Of a stretch of 64,000 nucleotides of DNA, positions 18,100 through 29,011 are shown piece after piece. The stretch comes from Rhizobium sp. NFR03 (GTDB taxonomy: Bacteria > Pseudomonadota > Alphaproteobacteria > Rhizobiales > Rhizobiaceae), in the NCBI RefSeq assembly GCF_900111275.1, contig NZ_FOGR01000002.1:434001-498000 (forward strand), read 5' to 3'. The notes under the pieces are model-generated. The model did no database searches. It worked only from the letters and a program-made list of their open reading frames with translations, and was not told the origin of the DNA. How positions within the stretch are numbered: position 1 is the first letter of the stretch; each line of letters begins with the position of its first letter. The position numbers were made by a program, and so were the translations under genes.

Positions 18100-19725
18100 T
18101 TACTTCTTGGCTGCGAGCAGCGCCTTTACGAGGCCGACCGTCGAGCTGTCGTGGCCATCGGCACTTTCCTTGCCTTCCACCACAGGCAAGAGGCCCGTCG
18201 CCAGTTCCTTGCCGAGCTCCACGCCCCACTGGTCGAAGGAGTTGATGTTGAACAGTGCCCCTTCCACGAAGACCCGGTGTTCGTAGAGCGCGATGAGGCG
18301 GCCAAGCGCGAAGGGCGTCAGCTTGTCGTAGACGATGGTCAGCGACGGGCGGTTGCCGGTAAACACGCGATGCGGCGCGATGTGATCGGCCTTGGCATCG
18401 TCCATACCCTTGTCTGTCAGCTGCGCCTTCGCCTCTTCCAGCGTCCGACCCTTCATCAGGGCTTCCGACTGGGCAAGGCAATTGGCGATTAGGAGGTCGT
18501 GCTGATGGCGCAGCGTCGGCTCATGCGCGTTGGCGGCGATCATGAACTCGGCCGGAATGACCGTCGTACCCTGGTGGATCAGCTGGTAGAACGCATGCTG
18601 CCCATTGGTGCCCGGCTCGCCCCAGACCACAGGTCCGGAGTTGCCCTCGACCGGCGTTCCATCCAGCGTCACGCCCTTGCCGTTCGATTCCATATCGAGC
18701 TGCTGGAGATAGGCCGGGAAGCGCGACAGGCGCTGGTCGTAGGGAAGAATGGCGCGGGAGGGATAGCCAAGCACGTTGCGATGGTAGTAGCCGATCAGGC
18801 CGAGCAGCATCGGCAGGTTCTGACGCAGCGGTGCGGTCTTGAAATGCTCGTCGATCGCATGCGCCCCGGCCAGGAACTCGCCGAATTTTTCCTTGCCGAT
18901 GGCGATCATCAGCGGCAGGCCGATGGCCGACCAGATGGAGTAGCGTCCGCCGACCCAATCCCAGAAACCGAAGATGCGGTCGCTGGCGATGCCGAAGGCC
19001 GCGACCTTGTCGAGCGCCGTGGAGACGGCGCAGAAATGGTGGCCGACGGCCTCTTCGCCGAGCGCCGCGGCAATGAAGGCGCGTGCCGTCTGCGCATTGG
19101 TCATCGTTTCGATCGTCGTGAATGTCTTCGACGCGACGATGAACAGGGACGTTTCCGGATCGAGCAGCTTCAGCGTATCGGCAATGTGGGCGCCGTCGAT
19201 GTTGGAGACGAAATGGGTGCGGGGGCCGTCATGTTCCGGCGCCAGCGCCAGCGTGGCCATGACAGGGCCGAGATCCGATCCGCCGATGCCGATATTGACG
19301 ATGTCGGTGATCTTCTTGCCCGTTGCACCGGTCAATTCGCCGTTGCGGACCTTGTCGGAAAAGGTACCCATGGCATCCAGCACGGCATTGACGTCCGGCA
19401 TGACGTCGCGGCCATCGACCATGACCGGCGTGTTCGACCGGTTGCGCAGCGCCGTGTGGAGAACGGCGCGGCCCTCGGTGAAGTTGATCGGCTTGCCGGC
19501 AAACATCTCGTCGCGCTTTTCAGCGACGCGGGCCGCCTTGGCGATCGCCTCCAGGCCGTCCAGGACGCGCTCGTTCACGGCGCATTTCGAGTAGTCGAAC
19601 AGGATGTCGTCGAGTGTCACGGAGAAGCGCTGGAAGCGCTGCGGATCGGCAGCGAAGGCTGCACGAATATCGGTGGCGTCTGTCTCGGTGGCGGTGCTCT
19701 TCAGCTCTTCGACCAGCGCTTTCAT
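18100..19725 (-). CDS. pgi: Glucose-6-phosphate isomerase Pgi
   Basis: Pgi interconverts glucose 6-phosphate and fructose 6-phosphate. The 541-residue protein shows the family signature [20 protein letters not shown] and [12 protein letters not shown] in the substrate pocket, with a full-length N-terminal part starting [10 protein letters not shown]. Two ATGs are adjacent; AAGGAG lies only three bases before the first (19728) but six before the second, so 19725 is preferred. It follows fadD on the same strand with a 175-bp gap. With fructokinase nearby it links fructose uptake to hexose-phosphate metabolism. Confidence 0.96.
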   Translation of the reverse strand: MKALVEELKSTATETDATDIRAAFAADPQRFQRFSVTLDDILFDYSKCAVNERVLDGLEAIAKAARVAEKRDEMFAGKPINFTEGRAVLHTALRNRSNTPVMVDGRDVMPDVNAVLDAMGTFSDKVRNGELTGATGKKITDIVNIGIGGSDLGPVMATLALAPEHDGPRTHFVSNIDGAHIADTLKLLDPETSLFIVASKTFTTIETMTNAQTARAFIAAALGEEAVGHHFCAVSTALDKVAAFGIASDRIFGFWDWVGGRYSIWSAIGLPLMIAIGKEKFGEFLAGAHAIDEHFKTAPLRQNLPMLLGLIGYYHRNVLGYPSRAILPYDQRLSRFPAYLQQLDMESNGKGVTLDGTPVEGNSGPVVWGEPGTNGQHAFYQLIHQGTTVIPAEFMIAANAHEPTLRHQHDLLIANCLAQSEALMKGRTLEEAKAQLTDKGMDDAKADHIAPHRVFTGNRPSLTIVYDKLTPFALGRLIALYEHRVFVEGALFNINSFDQWGVELGKELATGLLPVVEGKESADGHDSSTVGLVKALLAAKK

Positions 19726-19900
19726 CATCGGCTCCTTCGGCAGTTCCGGTCAGGGCCTCGGGCCGTTCATCCGGACATGCCTTCAATGGTTCTTATCAGC
19801 CGCGATAGCTAGTGCGTTTGGTCACCGCAAATCAAGCCTCGGCGCCCGAATTTCACGGGCGTGCGGATATTCATGGAAGGCATCCGACCGCCCGTACGTC

Positions 19901-21601
19901 TTATGTGCGCAGTTCCTTGCGGAGAATTTTGCCGACATTGGACTTCGGCAGGTCATCGCGGAATTCGATAATGCGCGGGCGCTTGTAGTTGGTCAGGCCG
20001 TCGTTGCAATGCGCCCGGATCTCGGCTTCGGTGACGTCGGGGTCGCGGCGAACGACGAACAGCTTCACGGCTTCCCCGGAATGCGCATCGGGAATGCCGA
20101 TGGCGGCACATTCCAGAACACCGGGATAGGACATCACCACTTCCTCGATCTCGTTCGGGAAAACGTTGAAGCCCGAGACGAGGATCATGTCCTTCTTGCG
20201 GTCCACGATCTTGATCAACCCCTCCGGGCTCATGCGGCCGATATCGCCGGTGCGAAAGAAGCCGTCCTTGGAGATCGCCTGCGCGGTTTCCTCCGGCTTG
20301 TTCCAGTAGCCGGGCATGACCTGCGGTCCGCGAATGCAGATCTCGCCGATATCGCCGATCGGCACGTTCTGGTCAGCCTCGTTGCGGATCTCGATTTCGG
20401 TCGAGGGGAGGGGCAGACCGATCGTTCCGGTAAAGTCCGGCAGGTCGAGGCGGTTGGCGGTTGCGACCGGCGACGTCTCGGAAAGTCCATAGCCTTCCTT
20501 GATCGGGCAGCCCGTTACCTTTTCCCACCGCTCGGCCACCGGCCGCTGCACGGCCATGCCGCCGCCGAAGGTGAGGACGAGCGACGAAAAATCGAGAGCG
20601 CGGAACGGACCATTGTTCAGAAGAGCATTGAAAAGCGTATTCAGGCCCGGGAAGATCGTCACCTTGTGACTGCCGAATTCCTTGACCAGCGACGGGATGT
20701 CACGCGGGTTTGGAATAAGAATATTGTGGCCACCCAGGACCAGTCCCATCAGCCCGTTCACGGTGAGCGCGAAGATATGATAGAGCGGCAGCGCACAGAG
20801 GAAGACGAGCGTGTCGGGCTTCGGTTTGTTGACGAAGGCCGTGTCGATCCAGAGGCTCATCTGCGCCGCATTTGCCAGAAGGTTGGCATGCGTCAGAACG
20901 GCGCCCTTGGAAACACCCGTCGTTCCACCGGTATACTGAAGGAACGCGATATCAGCGGCCTTGATGTCGGGTTTGGCAAGCGTCAGGCGTTTGCCTTTGG
21001 CGATGGCCGTGTTGAATTTGACATGATTGCGCAGCGTCCAGGCCGGAACCAGCTTTTTCACGCGGCGGACGATGACATTGACAAGAAAGCCCTTGGCACC
21101 GAGCAGGTCGCCCATCGATGCGACGACGATGTGCTGGAGCGATGTCTTGGACGCCACCTGTTCGACGGTGTGGGCGAAGTTTTCGAGGACGACGATGGCC
21201 TTGGCGCCGCTGTCCTTCAACTGATACTCGAGTTCCCTCGGCGTATAGAGCGGGTTGACGTTGACGACGACGAGGCCTGCCCGCAGGATCGCAAAGATCG
21301 TCACCGGATTCTGCAATACGTTCGGCATCATGACGGCCACGCGGTCGCCCTGTTTCAGCCCCGTCGATTGCAGATAGGCGGCGAAGGCATCGACGGTCCG
21401 GGCCAGCGCGCCGAAAGTGATCGTCGTGCCCATACAGGTATAGGCCGGACGATCCGCGTATTTCGTGCATGACGTCTCGAACATGTTGCCGAGAGACGTA
21501 TGGGAGCTGGAAGCGATTTCTGCCGGCATTCCGGCGGGATAGGAGGCAAGCCAAGGCCTGTCAGGCAACATTGATTGTGTCCGGCCGGCCGTATCGGGCA
21601 T
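19901..21601 (-). CDS. fadD: Long-chain acyl-CoA synthetase FadD
   Basis: A 566-residue AMP-binding enzyme that activates fatty acids to acyl-CoA with ATP. The P-loop-like motif YTGGTTGVSKGA, the A5 region GYGLSETSP and the C-terminal RTGDIGRMSPEG, DRKKDMILVSGFNVFP and NVGKILRKELR are all present, including the catalytic lysine. ATG 21601 has GGAAGGA at good spacing; the frame runs further upstream to 21655 without ribosome site support. The upstream region has a near-consensus -10 and a dyad (see 21719-21745). Confidence 0.93.
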   Translation of the reverse strand: MPDTAGRTQSMLPDRPWLASYPAGMPAEIASSSHTSLGNMFETSCTKYADRPAYTCMGTTITFGALARTVDAFAAYLQSTGLKQGDRVAVMMPNVLQNPVTIFAILRAGLVVVNVNPLYTPRELEYQLKDSGAKAIVVLENFAHTVEQVASKTSLQHIVVASMGDLLGAKGFLVNVIVRRVKKLVPAWTLRNHVKFNTAIAKGKRLTLAKPDIKAADIAFLQYTGGTTGVSKGAVLTHANLLANAAQMSLWIDTAFVNKPKPDTLVFLCALPLYHIFALTVNGLMGLVLGGHNILIPNPRDIPSLVKEFGSHKVTIFPGLNTLFNALLNNGPFRALDFSSLVLTFGGGMAVQRPVAERWEKVTGCPIKEGYGLSETSPVATANRLDLPDFTGTIGLPLPSTEIEIRNEADQNVPIGDIGEICIRGPQVMPGYWNKPEETAQAISKDGFFRTGDIGRMSPEGLIKIVDRKKDMILVSGFNVFPNEIEEVVMSYPGVLECAAIGIPDAHSGEAVKLFVVRRDPDVTEAEIRAHCNDGLTNYKRPRIIEFRDDLPKSNVGKILRKELRT

Positions 21602-21718
21602 GTTCGTCCTTCCTGCGCCGGCGCTTGTGTTCGCCGGCATCCTCCAAATGCCCACTTCTCCCGAGTGGGCAGGTGTCGAAGTCTATGCTCTTCAGCAGCG
21701 TCTTCAAGTGCCCTCAGA

Positions 21719-21745
21719 ATTATATGACCTACACGTAAGCGTCAA
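21719..21745 (-). promoter_or_regulatory. Candidate fadD promoter with dyad operator
   Basis: On the minus strand TTGACG (21745-21740) is followed after 15 bp by a perfect TATAAT (21724-21719). Between them sit the arms TGAC and GTCA and a central ACGT. The spacer is short for a constitutive promoter, which together with the dyad fits an activated or repressed promoter. The rest of the 324-bp fadD-MFS gap shows nothing else I can name. Confidence 0.45.
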
Positions 21746-21925
21746 TAAGTCATGTCGGAGAGGCATGGGTCCTGTTCCGTGAGCGCATGGCTAAACCATC
21801 AGGCCTTTGCGACGAAGGTTGATAAGGTTTAGGCCGGTGGTTGACGGCGTGGATCGATAACGTTCCGCGCCGGCTGTCGCGCTCTCCCTGAGACCCCCTG
21901 CGGTCTCGCCGCAAGGTCAAACGTC

Positions 21926-23125
21926 ATGTCCGATACCGTGCTTCCCTCTCATTCCGTTGCCCGCTTCGGTGGCGTGTCCATGGCGGAGGTCGCGCTGGCG
22001 GTCGGCGGCTTCGGCATCGGTACGGGTGAATTCGCCATTATGGGTCTGCTGCCCCAGGTTGCCGGGGATCTCGGTGTATCCGTTCCCCGGGCTGGCATCG
22101 TCATCAGCGCCTATGCGCTCGGCGTCGTCGTCGGGGCTCCGCTCATCGCCGTCATCGCGGCACGATACGCTCGACATACCGTACTCCTGACGCTCATGGC
22201 CCTGTTCGCGCTTGGCAATATCGCCAGCGCGCTGGTGCCGTCCTTCGGTCTGCTGGTCACGGCGCGATTCCTGGCCGGCTTGCCGCACGGGGCGTATTTC
22301 GGCGTTGCCGCACTCGTGGCCGCCGGCATGGTCGCGCCGCACCAGCGGGGGCGCGCCATCGGTCGCGTCATGATGGGGCTCACCATCGCCACGCTGCTCG
22401 GTACCCCGCTTGCGGCGTGGTTCGGACAGGCGCTCGGCTGGCGCTCGGCCTTCGCCATCGTCGGCGGCATCAGCCTGCTGACCATCGTGCTCACCGTCTT
22501 CTTCGTGCCGAAGGATCGGGGCAATGCCGCGTCTTCGCCGTTGCGCGAACTCGGTGCGTTGAAGAAGCTTCAGGTCTGGCTGACCCTCGGCATCTGCGCC
22601 ATCGGCTGTGGCGGAATGTTTGCGACGTTCAGCTACATCACGCCGGCCCTGACGGACGTGGCGGGCCTGTCGCTCTCCAGCGTGCCGCTGATGCTGTCCG
22701 TCTTCGGTGCGGGCATGATCCTGGGCAACATTATCGGCGCGAGGCTCGCCGACTGGTCGCTGCTCAAAGCGATCGGCATCGGGCTCGTCTTCAATCTCGC
22801 GGCGCTGCTGCTGTTCTACGTCACGATGAATTCGCCTGCGATGGCGATGTTCAACATTCTCTCCATCGGATTTGGCTTCCTGATGGTGCCGGCCATGCAG
22901 ACCCGCCTGATGGATGTGGCGGGCGATGCACAGACGCTCGCTGCGGCCCTCATGCACTCCGCCTTCAACCTTGCCAACGCGCTCGGTGCCTGGCTCGGCG
23001 GCGTGGCCATCGCGGCGGGTTATGGCTGGACCTCCACCGGCCTCGTCGGCGCTGTCATGGCCGTTTTCGGCATCGGGATTTTCGCGGTTTCCGTCTCCGT
23101 CGAGCGCACATCCCGCCGCGCCTGA
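21926..23125 (+). CDS. MFS transporter (AraJ/PbuE-type drug and sugar efflux family)
   Basis: A 399-residue membrane protein with 12 predicted segments in two halves. LAVGGFGIGTGEFAIMGLLPQVAGDLGVS is the first segment as in the AraJ, YdhP and NepI efflux group, and the RLADWSLL loop separates later helices. Members export sugars, purine nucleosides or drugs; the substrate cannot be read. ATG 21926 is followed by a short hydrophilic lead of about 17 residues. No regulator gene is adjacent. Confidence 0.88.
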   Translation: MSDTVLPSHSVARFGGVSMAEVALAVGGFGIGTGEFAIMGLLPQVAGDLGVSVPRAGIVISAYALGVVVGAPLIAVIAARYARHTVLLTLMALFALGNIASALVPSFGLLVTARFLAGLPHGAYFGVAALVAAGMVAPHQRGRAIGRVMMGLTIATLLGTPLAAWFGQALGWRSAFAIVGGISLLTIVLTVFFVPKDRGNAASSPLRELGALKKLQVWLTLGICAIGCGGMFATFSYITPALTDVAGLSLSSVPLMLSVFGAGMILGNIIGARLADWSLLKAIGIGLVFNLAALLLFYVTMNSPAMAMFNILSIGFGFLMVPAMQTRLMDVAGDAQTLAAALMHSAFNLANALGAWLGGVAIAAGYGWTSTGLVGAVMAVFGIGIFAVSVSVERTSRRA

Positions 23126-23262
23126 TAAAGCTTGCCGGGAGTGCTTTGGGAAGATCGCCATATTTTGGCTCGGTTTATAGAATTGTCATCCCGCCCTTGC
23201 CATTCGACTGTTATAGAGAGTGGATGAGGAAATTGCAGGCGGAAGCCTGACGGAGGTACCGG

Positions 23263-24420
23263 GTGCGCCATCGCGAATTGGAAAACCAGCCTGCAGAGCC
23301 GCGGCTATTCGGTCGTCCGGCCTATGATCGCTCGGCCCTGGTTGGCCCCGCATCGGCTGCGCGCTGGCTGCTCGTGTTCATTCTCCTTGCCGGTGCCTAT
23401 TTCTTTCACGGCTTCCTTGTGCCGGTTCTGGCTGCGGTCGTCATCGGTTTTGCCAGCTGGCCGCTCTACCGTCGCCTTCTGGTGGCCGTGAACGGCAACC
23501 GCACGATCGGCGCCACGATCGCCATTATTCTCGTCGTCGCCTTCATCGTGACCCCCGTCACCTTCGCCGCGATCTATGCGGTCGATGAGTTCCGTGGCTG
23601 GGTCGGCTGGGCGGTCGAGGCCAATTCCGTCGGAGCGGACGTGCCTGCCTGGGTGCTGCAACTGCCGCTCGGCGGCGCCTGGCTCGGCGTGCAATGGGCA
23701 AAATATGTCGGTCACCCCGGTGCGCTCGGCGAACTCGTGCAGCTGGTCAGCGGCTCGAACATCGGCAGCATCTATCGCGGCGCTCTCGTCGTCGGGGCAG
23801 GGGCTGCGCGCTCGCTGCTGACGCTGCTCTTCATGCTCATCACGCTGTTCTTCGTTTATCGCGATGGCGAGAAATTCGTGGCGCAACTCGACAAGCTCGG
23901 CGAGCGTATTCTCCCCATGCGGTGGGAGCGGGTGTCGCGCATCGTGCCGCTCACCATCTCCTCCACCGTCACCGGCATGGGTCTCATCGCCATCGGCGAG
24001 GGCATCGTGCTTGGCGTGGCCTACTGGATCGCCGGCGTGCCGTCACCGGTCACCCTCGGCATCATTACGGGCTTCATGGCGCTCATTCCGGGCGGCGCAC
24101 CGCTGTGCTTCACGCTCGTTTCCGTCTATCTGCTGGCCAGCGGCGCACCGGTTGCGGGTTTCGCACTCTTTGCCTGGGGCACGATCGAGCTCTTCATCGT
24201 CGACAAGACACTTCGCCCGCGCCTTGTCGGCGGCCCCATCAAGCTGCCGTTCCTGCCGACGTTCTTCGGCCTCGTGGGTGGCGTGAAGACGATGGGTTTC
24301 CTCGGCCTCTTCGTCGGTCCGGTGCTCATGGCGCTGATCGTCGCCATCTGGCGCGAATGGCTGCACGAGGTGACGACGCCGGCGCCGGAGCAGACCGCCA
24401 AGCTGATCAAGCAGGCCTGA
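23263..24420 (+). CDS. AI-2E family transporter (PerM/YdiK-like)
   Basis: A 385-residue membrane protein. Hydrophobic pairs near the N-terminus (LLVFILLAGAYFFHGFLVPVL), a hydrophilic middle, then FMLITLFFVYRDGEKF and GFMALIPGGAP with a C-terminal cluster of helices are typical of the AI-2E (DUF20) family. Some members export autoinducer-2 and others are ion or proton antiporters, so the name should not be taken as function. A GTG at 23263 with CGGAGG upstream is the best start. Confidence 0.87.
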   Translation: MRHRELENQPAEPRLFGRPAYDRSALVGPASAARWLLVFILLAGAYFFHGFLVPVLAAVVIGFASWPLYRRLLVAVNGNRTIGATIAIILVVAFIVTPVTFAAIYAVDEFRGWVGWAVEANSVGADVPAWVLQLPLGGAWLGVQWAKYVGHPGALGELVQLVSGSNIGSIYRGALVVGAGAARSLLTLLFMLITLFFVYRDGEKFVAQLDKLGERILPMRWERVSRIVPLTISSTVTGMGLIAIGEGIVLGVAYWIAGVPSPVTLGIITGFMALIPGGAPLCFTLVSVYLLASGAPVAGFALFAWGTIELFIVDKTLRPRLVGGPIKLPFLPTFFGLVGGVKTMGFLGLFVGPVLMALIVAIWREWLHEVTTPAPEQTAKLIKQA

Positions 24421-24511
24421 TAGGCCTGTAAAGCAGAACGCAAAGCCTTTTCCGGAACCTCCGCCTGCCTTAAGTATGGTTGCGACAGCGATCAACACGG
24501 GATGCGTGCCG

Positions 24512-26566
24512 GTGAATTTCTTCTCAGCCTATGATCAGGGTTTTGTTCGCGTTGCAGCCTGCACGCCGCGTTGCGAGGTTGCCGACCCCGCATTCAACGC
24601 CGAACAGGTGATCGCGCTGGCGCGTGACGGACATGCCCGTTCCGTCGGTCTGATGGTCTTTCCCGAACTCTGCATTTCCAGCTACACGCTCGATGATCTG
24701 CTGGGTCAGGCGGCGCTGCACGAGGCGGTGGACATGGCGCTCGCCCGTGTGGTGGAAGAAAGCCGCGTGCTTTCGCCCGTCCTCCTCGTCGGCGCGCCGA
24801 TCCCGAAGAACGGCCGCCTCTACAATTGCGCCCTTGCCATCCACCGTGGCCGCATCCTCGGTGTCGTGCCGAAGAGCTATCTGCCGAACTATCGTGAGTT
24901 CTACGAGAAACGCTGGTGCGCTGCCGGCCGCGACATTCGTGGCGAGACCATCGCGGTTGCGGGCCAGGTGGTGCCGTTCGGCGTGGACCTGCTGTTCTCC
25001 GCAACCGACGTTCGCGGCTTCGTCTTTCATATCGAGATCTGTGAGGATGTCTGGATTGCTGCCTCGCCAAGCGATTTCGGCGCGCTCGCGGGCGCGCTGA
25101 TCCTCACCAATCTGTCGGCGAGCAACATCACGGTCGGCAAGGCCGAAACGCGCCGGGAGCTCGCCGGCTCCCAGTCCAACCGCTGCTTTGCCGCCTATGT
25201 CTATGCAGCGGCCGGTCCCGGGGAATCGACGACCGACCTCGCCTGGGACGGTCACGCCTGCATTTACGAACTCGGCAATTTCCTGGCCGAAACGGAACGC
25301 TTTCCAAGCGGCCCCCAGATGTGCGTGGCCGACATCGACGTCGACCGGCTGCTGCTCGAACGCCTGCGCACGGGCACCTTCAACGACGCTGCCAACCACC
25401 AGCATCGCGAAGACCGGACCTTCCGCACGGTCGAATTCCTGTTCGAGCCGGATCGAAGCGATATCGGGCTCGAGCGCGGCATCTCGCGCTATCCCTTCGT
25501 GCCCGCCGATCCCGCCCGGCTCGATCAGGATTGCTACGAGACCTACAACATTCAGGTTCAGGGGCTGATGAAGCGGCTTCAGGCGACCGGTATCAAGAAA
25601 ATCTGCATCGGTGTCTCCGGTGGCCTCGACAGCACCCATGCGCTCGTCGTGGCCGCTCGTGCCTTCGACCAGCTGGGCCTGCCGCGCTCCGGCATTCTCG
25701 GCTTCACCATGCCGGGCTTTGCCACCGGCGACGTGACCAAGACGAACGCCTGGAAGCTGATGCGGTCGCTCGGCATTACCGCCGACGAGATCGACATAAA
25801 ACCGCTGGCGGAACAGCTGCTGAAGGACCTGAAGCACCCTTACGCCGAGGGGAAGCCGGTCTACGACATCACATTCGAAAACGTGCAGGCAGGCCTGCGC
25901 ACGGATTTCCTCTTCCGTGCCGCCAATCGCTATGACGCGCTGGTGCTGGGTACCGGCGACCTTTCCGAAATCGCGCTCGGCTGGTCCACCTATGGCGTCG
26001 GCGACCACATGAGCCACTACAACGTCAACGCCTCCGTGCCGAAGACCCTCATCCAGCACCTCATTCGCTGGATCATCGCCAAGGATCTGTTCGATCCCGA
26101 GACGAATGCCACGCTCGGCGAGGTTCTCGATACCGTCATCTCGCCGGAACTGGTGCCAGCCGATGAAAGCGGTGCAATCCAGAGCACGGAGGACAAGATC
26201 GGCCCCTATGCGCTGCACGATTTCGCTCTCTACTACATCACCCGCTTCGGCTTGAAGCCCTCCAAAGTCGCCTTTCTCGCCTGGCATGCCTGGCATGACG
26301 AGAAGGCCGGCGCATGGCCCACGGGCTTCCCGGTGGAAAGCCGTGGCGCCTACGATCTCGCCACGATCCGCAAATGGCTGGAAGCCTTCCTGTTCCGCTT
26401 TTTCACGACCAGCCAGTTCAAGCGTTCCGCGTCGCCGAACGGCCCGAAAGTCACGTCCGGCGGCTCGCTCTCGCCGCGCGGCGACTGGCGAGCCCCGTCG
26501 GATGGCAACGCGCGCCTCTGGCTGGACGAACTGAGGCGCAACGTTCCAGACACCGAGGAGAGCTGA
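24512..26566 (+). CDS. nadE: Glutamine-dependent NAD+ synthetase NadE
   Basis: NadE amidates nicotinic acid adenine dinucleotide to NAD+ with ammonia from glutamine. The N-terminal nitrilase-type glutaminase domain (about 1-290) has the triad Glu52 ([10 protein letters not shown]), a Lys in [17 protein letters not shown] and a Cys in IEICEDVW. The synthetase domain has the PPi-binding loop [12 protein letters not shown]. At 684 residues it matches the two-domain form. I prefer GTG 24512 because relatives start [18 protein letters not shown]; ATG 24476 would add 12 residues and has no clear ribosome site. Confidence 0.94.
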   Translation: MNFFSAYDQGFVRVAACTPRCEVADPAFNAEQVIALARDGHARSVGLMVFPELCISSYTLDDLLGQAALHEAVDMALARVVEESRVLSPVLLVGAPIPKNGRLYNCALAIHRGRILGVVPKSYLPNYREFYEKRWCAAGRDIRGETIAVAGQVVPFGVDLLFSATDVRGFVFHIEICEDVWIAASPSDFGALAGALILTNLSASNITVGKAETRRELAGSQSNRCFAAYVYAAAGPGESTTDLAWDGHACIYELGNFLAETERFPSGPQMCVADIDVDRLLLERLRTGTFNDAANHQHREDRTFRTVEFLFEPDRSDIGLERGISRYPFVPADPARLDQDCYETYNIQVQGLMKRLQATGIKKICIGVSGGLDSTHALVVAARAFDQLGLPRSGILGFTMPGFATGDVTKTNAWKLMRSLGITADEIDIKPLAEQLLKDLKHPYAEGKPVYDITFENVQAGLRTDFLFRAANRYDALVLGTGDLSEIALGWSTYGVGDHMSHYNVNASVPKTLIQHLIRWIIAKDLFDPETNATLGEVLDTVISPELVPADESGAIQSTEDKIGPYALHDFALYYITRFGLKPSKVAFLAWHAWHDEKAGAWPTGFPVESRGAYDLATIRKWLEAFLFRFFTTSQFKRSASPNGPKVTSGGSLSPRGDWRAPSDGNARLWLDELRRNVPDTEES

Positions 26567-26689
26567 GAGGCCGCGCGGTTTCCTCTCGGACGCGGCACTG
26601 CCATCCAAGGTTTTGCTCCTCATTTCTGCGAATTGAGAAATGCGCCGTTTCCGTCATCATGGTCACGGGTTCATTGTCCGGGGCGCAAA

Positions 26690-26950
26690 ATGGGATTGAG
26701 ACTGGTCAGCAATCGCGATGCCGAATACGGCAAGGCACCGGTCGGCATCCGCGATGTGGAAGCAGAGGCGCGACGGAGATTGTCGGGGCTCGACTACGAG
26801 CACCATCGTACGCGTGCGCTCGCGACCGGCATCGACATGCCGCGCGAGATCCACATCAAGCATCTGCAGATCATGGCGATCGCGCTGGCGCTCTCCCGCC
26901 TGGAAAGCATCCCCGAAGACTACTGTTCGGACATCTACTGGCCGATGTGA
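26690..26950 (+). CDS. Conserved hypothetical protein (86 aa)
   Basis: A small charged protein starting MGLRLVSNRDAEYGKAPVG. The sequence IRDVEAEARRRLSGLDYEHHRTRALATG is helical and rich in Arg and Glu, and the C-terminus ends SDIYWPM. There is no signal peptide or membrane segment. I recognise no named domain. It is convergent with the Crp/Fnr gene, 16 bp apart, and 124 bp downstream of nadE on the same strand. Codon use matches the neighbours, which supports a real gene. Confidence 0.6.
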   Translation: MGLRLVSNRDAEYGKAPVGIRDVEAEARRRLSGLDYEHHRTRALATGIDMPREIHIKHLQIMAIALALSRLESIPEDYCSDIYWPM

Positions 26951-26965
26951 GGGATCGCTACCCTC

Positions 26966-27685
26966 TCAACGAGGCTCGACGGTCAGGCTGAGATAGGTCG
27001 GATCGAAATCGGCGATCTCACGCAGTTCGTTCCAGTCGAGGATCGTCACCGTATGATTGATCCAGCTGATCAGGCCTTCCTTCCGCAAGTTCTGGATCGT
27101 GCGGTTCATGTGAACGAGCGACAATCCGAGCACGTCGGCCATCTCTCCTTGCGACAAAGGGAAGTGGAAGCTCAGATCCTGTGTCAGCCCCATGGCCTGC
27201 AGCCGCATGTGCAGTTCGCAGAGCAGATGGGCGAGATGCGCACGTTTCGACCGGCGGCCCATGGCGACGATCCATTCGCGATGAATGGCACCGTCGATAA
27301 TCGTCTTCAGCCAGAGCAGGCGCGTCAGGTGCGGCGCCTTTTCCGTTACGGTTTCCAGCTCGTCATGGTCGATTTGCATGACACGGCAGGGGGATAGCGC
27401 GATAATTCCGTGATCCATCGTTTTCAGAAGGAAGGCATGCAGATCGACAAAGTCGCCGGGAACGTGCAGCGCCGTGATCTGCCGTGTACCATCCGGCGTC
27501 AGCTTGTAGCGTGCCGCAAAGCCGTCGGTCAGGAGCGTGCTGTAGGAGGGCCGCGTGTTCTCCGATACGAGATCCTCATCCACCTCGTAGGCGCGCTCGC
27601 GTGCGGCAAGAGATCTCAGAAGGCTCCGTTCATCCTCCGACACGATGTCGTGGTTGGCGAGGTTCTGAATGAGAATGTCGATCAC
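26966..27685 (-). CDS. Crp/Fnr family transcriptional regulator
   Basis: A 239-residue regulator with an N-terminal cyclic-nucleotide-binding-type beta barrel (GFAARYKLTPDGTRQITALHVPGDFVDLHAF) and a C-terminal winged helix, with LSQGEMADVLGLSLVHMNRTIQNLRKEG as the recognition region. It lacks the N-terminal cysteine cluster of FNR, so oxygen sensing by an iron-sulfur cluster is unlikely. The start is uncertain: GTG 27685 (VIDILIQNLANHD) fits the family, while the open frame runs on to 27787 as cysteine-rich, unlikely sequence. The ligand is unknown. Confidence 0.85.
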   Translation of the reverse strand: MIDILIQNLANHDIVSEDERSLLRSLAARERAYEVDEDLVSENTRPSYSTLLTDGFAARYKLTPDGTRQITALHVPGDFVDLHAFLLKTMDHGIIALSPCRVMQIDHDELETVTEKAPHLTRLLWLKTIIDGAIHREWIVAMGRRSKRAHLAHLLCELHMRLQAMGLTQDLSFHFPLSQGEMADVLGLSLVHMNRTIQNLRKEGLISWINHTVTILDWNELREIADFDPTYLSLTVEPR

Positions 27686-27941
27686 AATGGAGGCCTTCAA
27701 GAATGAACCCGTACAGACAAGCCGCGCGACCCGGAAAAAGCAACATATGAAACAGGATAAAGTTTCAGACAGGGCGCCGCGCCGCATTCTAAACAGCGGT
27801 CCTTGAAATACGGCAAGCGCAAAAAGCAGGCCGGGATCACCCTCTTCATGTTTTACGGCCGCATGCTCGACAGGACCGGAACAAAAGTTTCATCTCCGGC
27901 TTAGCGTGACGAACTGCGTGATAAGAACATCGAGACATGTG

Positions 27942-28178
27942 ATGAGCCGCTACTTCTTCGATCTTCACAATGGAGATGGGCCGGTGCTGGACGAAGAGGG
28001 CCAGGAGATGGCCTCGCGCGAGTCCGTCGCCATGGAAGTCGCCCGCATCCTCGGCGACATCGCCCGGGATGAAATGCCGGAATCCCGCAACGGCACCATC
28101 GCGCTGACCGTGCGCGACGAGACGGGCAGAACGATAACCATCGCACGCCTGACCTTCAGCAACGAGTGGATCGACTGA
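27942..28178 (+). CDS. DUF6894 family small protein
   Basis: A 78-residue protein starting MSRYFFDLHNGDGPVLDEEGQEM. The M-x-R-Y-(F/Y)-F-D-x-H-(N/D)-G opening and D-E-x-G-x-E-x-x-(S/D)-x-x-x-A spacing define a family very common in rhizobia, often in many copies and near stress genes. Its role is unknown. The start at ATG 27942 is set by the family pattern. The 256-bp gap before it holds no other gene that I can support. Confidence 0.82.
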   Translation: MSRYFFDLHNGDGPVLDEEGQEMASRESVAMEVARILGDIARDEMPESRNGTIALTVRDETGRTITIARLTFSNEWID

Positions 28179-28437
28179 GAGGGCCGGTTCTACACGAGGG
28201 CATCTTGAAGCCTGTGTTTCCTGACGATACGGCAACCTCAGAAACACCAAGACATTTTGACAGTCTTAGCGAATATCCGGATCGTCGTTCGGTGCGACCG
28301 CGTGCTGCGCGATCTATTCTATCGTCTCATGCGAAACACCGGCGGCGGAACGAAAAGCCGTTTGGCGTGCTTCTATCGCATATGCGCAAAGAACGGCAAA
28401 ACCGCCGAGCCGATGCGTCATGCCAACGGAGTAAATT

Positions 28438-28842
28438 ATGGACCTTCCCCAGAATACCGTCGTCGCTGTCGCCGATGGCAAAAAGCTCGCTCTTTTCAGG
28501 AACGACGGCCAGGCATCCGATATTCAGCTGAAAGCCTTGCCCGACGCTGAGATCGACGATTCGAAAATCTCCTCGGGAGGCCGCCATTCCAGCAGCTCCG
28601 CCAATCCGAGCGATGGTCAGCAGGATGAAGACGGCTTCACCGCGGGCGTGGTGGATCTTCTGAACAAGCGCGTGCTCGACGGGAAAATCAAGAAGCTCGT
28701 GATCATCGCGGCGCCACGCACGCTGGGTGAGCTCCGAAAGGGTTATCACAAGGCCCTTTCCGACGTGCTTGTCGGTGAACTGGATAAGGATCTCACAGGT
28801 CACTCGATCCAGGATATCGAAAAAGCCATCACCGCGGCCTGA
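28438..28842 (+). CDS. Host attachment family protein
   Basis: A 134-residue cytosolic protein. TVVAVADGKKLALFRNDG at the start and KLVIIAAPRTLGELRKGY, then SDVLVGELDKDLTGHSIQDIEKAI at the end, match the family annotated as protein required for attachment to host cells, which has been related to the eRF1-like (baeRF) fold. The attachment name comes from an early Agrobacterium locus and a direct adhesion role is not well supported. It is monocistronic, with 259 bp upstream lacking a recognisable gene. Confidence 0.78.
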   Translation: MDLPQNTVVAVADGKKLALFRNDGQASDIQLKALPDAEIDDSKISSGGRHSSSSANPSDGQQDEDGFTAGVVDLLNKRVLDGKIKKLVIIAAPRTLGELRKGYHKALSDVLVGELDKDLTGHSIQDIEKAITAA

Positions 28843-29011
28843 CGCTTACACCTCAGCGCTGAAAACGATCTCGAAGGCGGAGCGGCACTCACAGCGGCTC
28901 TGCCTTCGACATTTTCGCTCGGTAGATCTCACAACGCGACGAGATGACCATAGAAGCCAGGAGGCGTCTACGGAAATTGCCAAGCTGATCCTGAGAAATA
29001 GTGAAGGAAAA

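Noticed and set aside
24524-26623. Long open frame on the minus strand opposite nadE
   Set aside because: nadE shows both catalytic domains on the plus strand; the opposite frame has no recognisable motif.
26966-27685. Crp/Fnr protein as an oxygen sensor like FNR
   Set aside because: The N-terminal cysteine cluster needed for an iron-sulfur centre is missing from the likely start onward.
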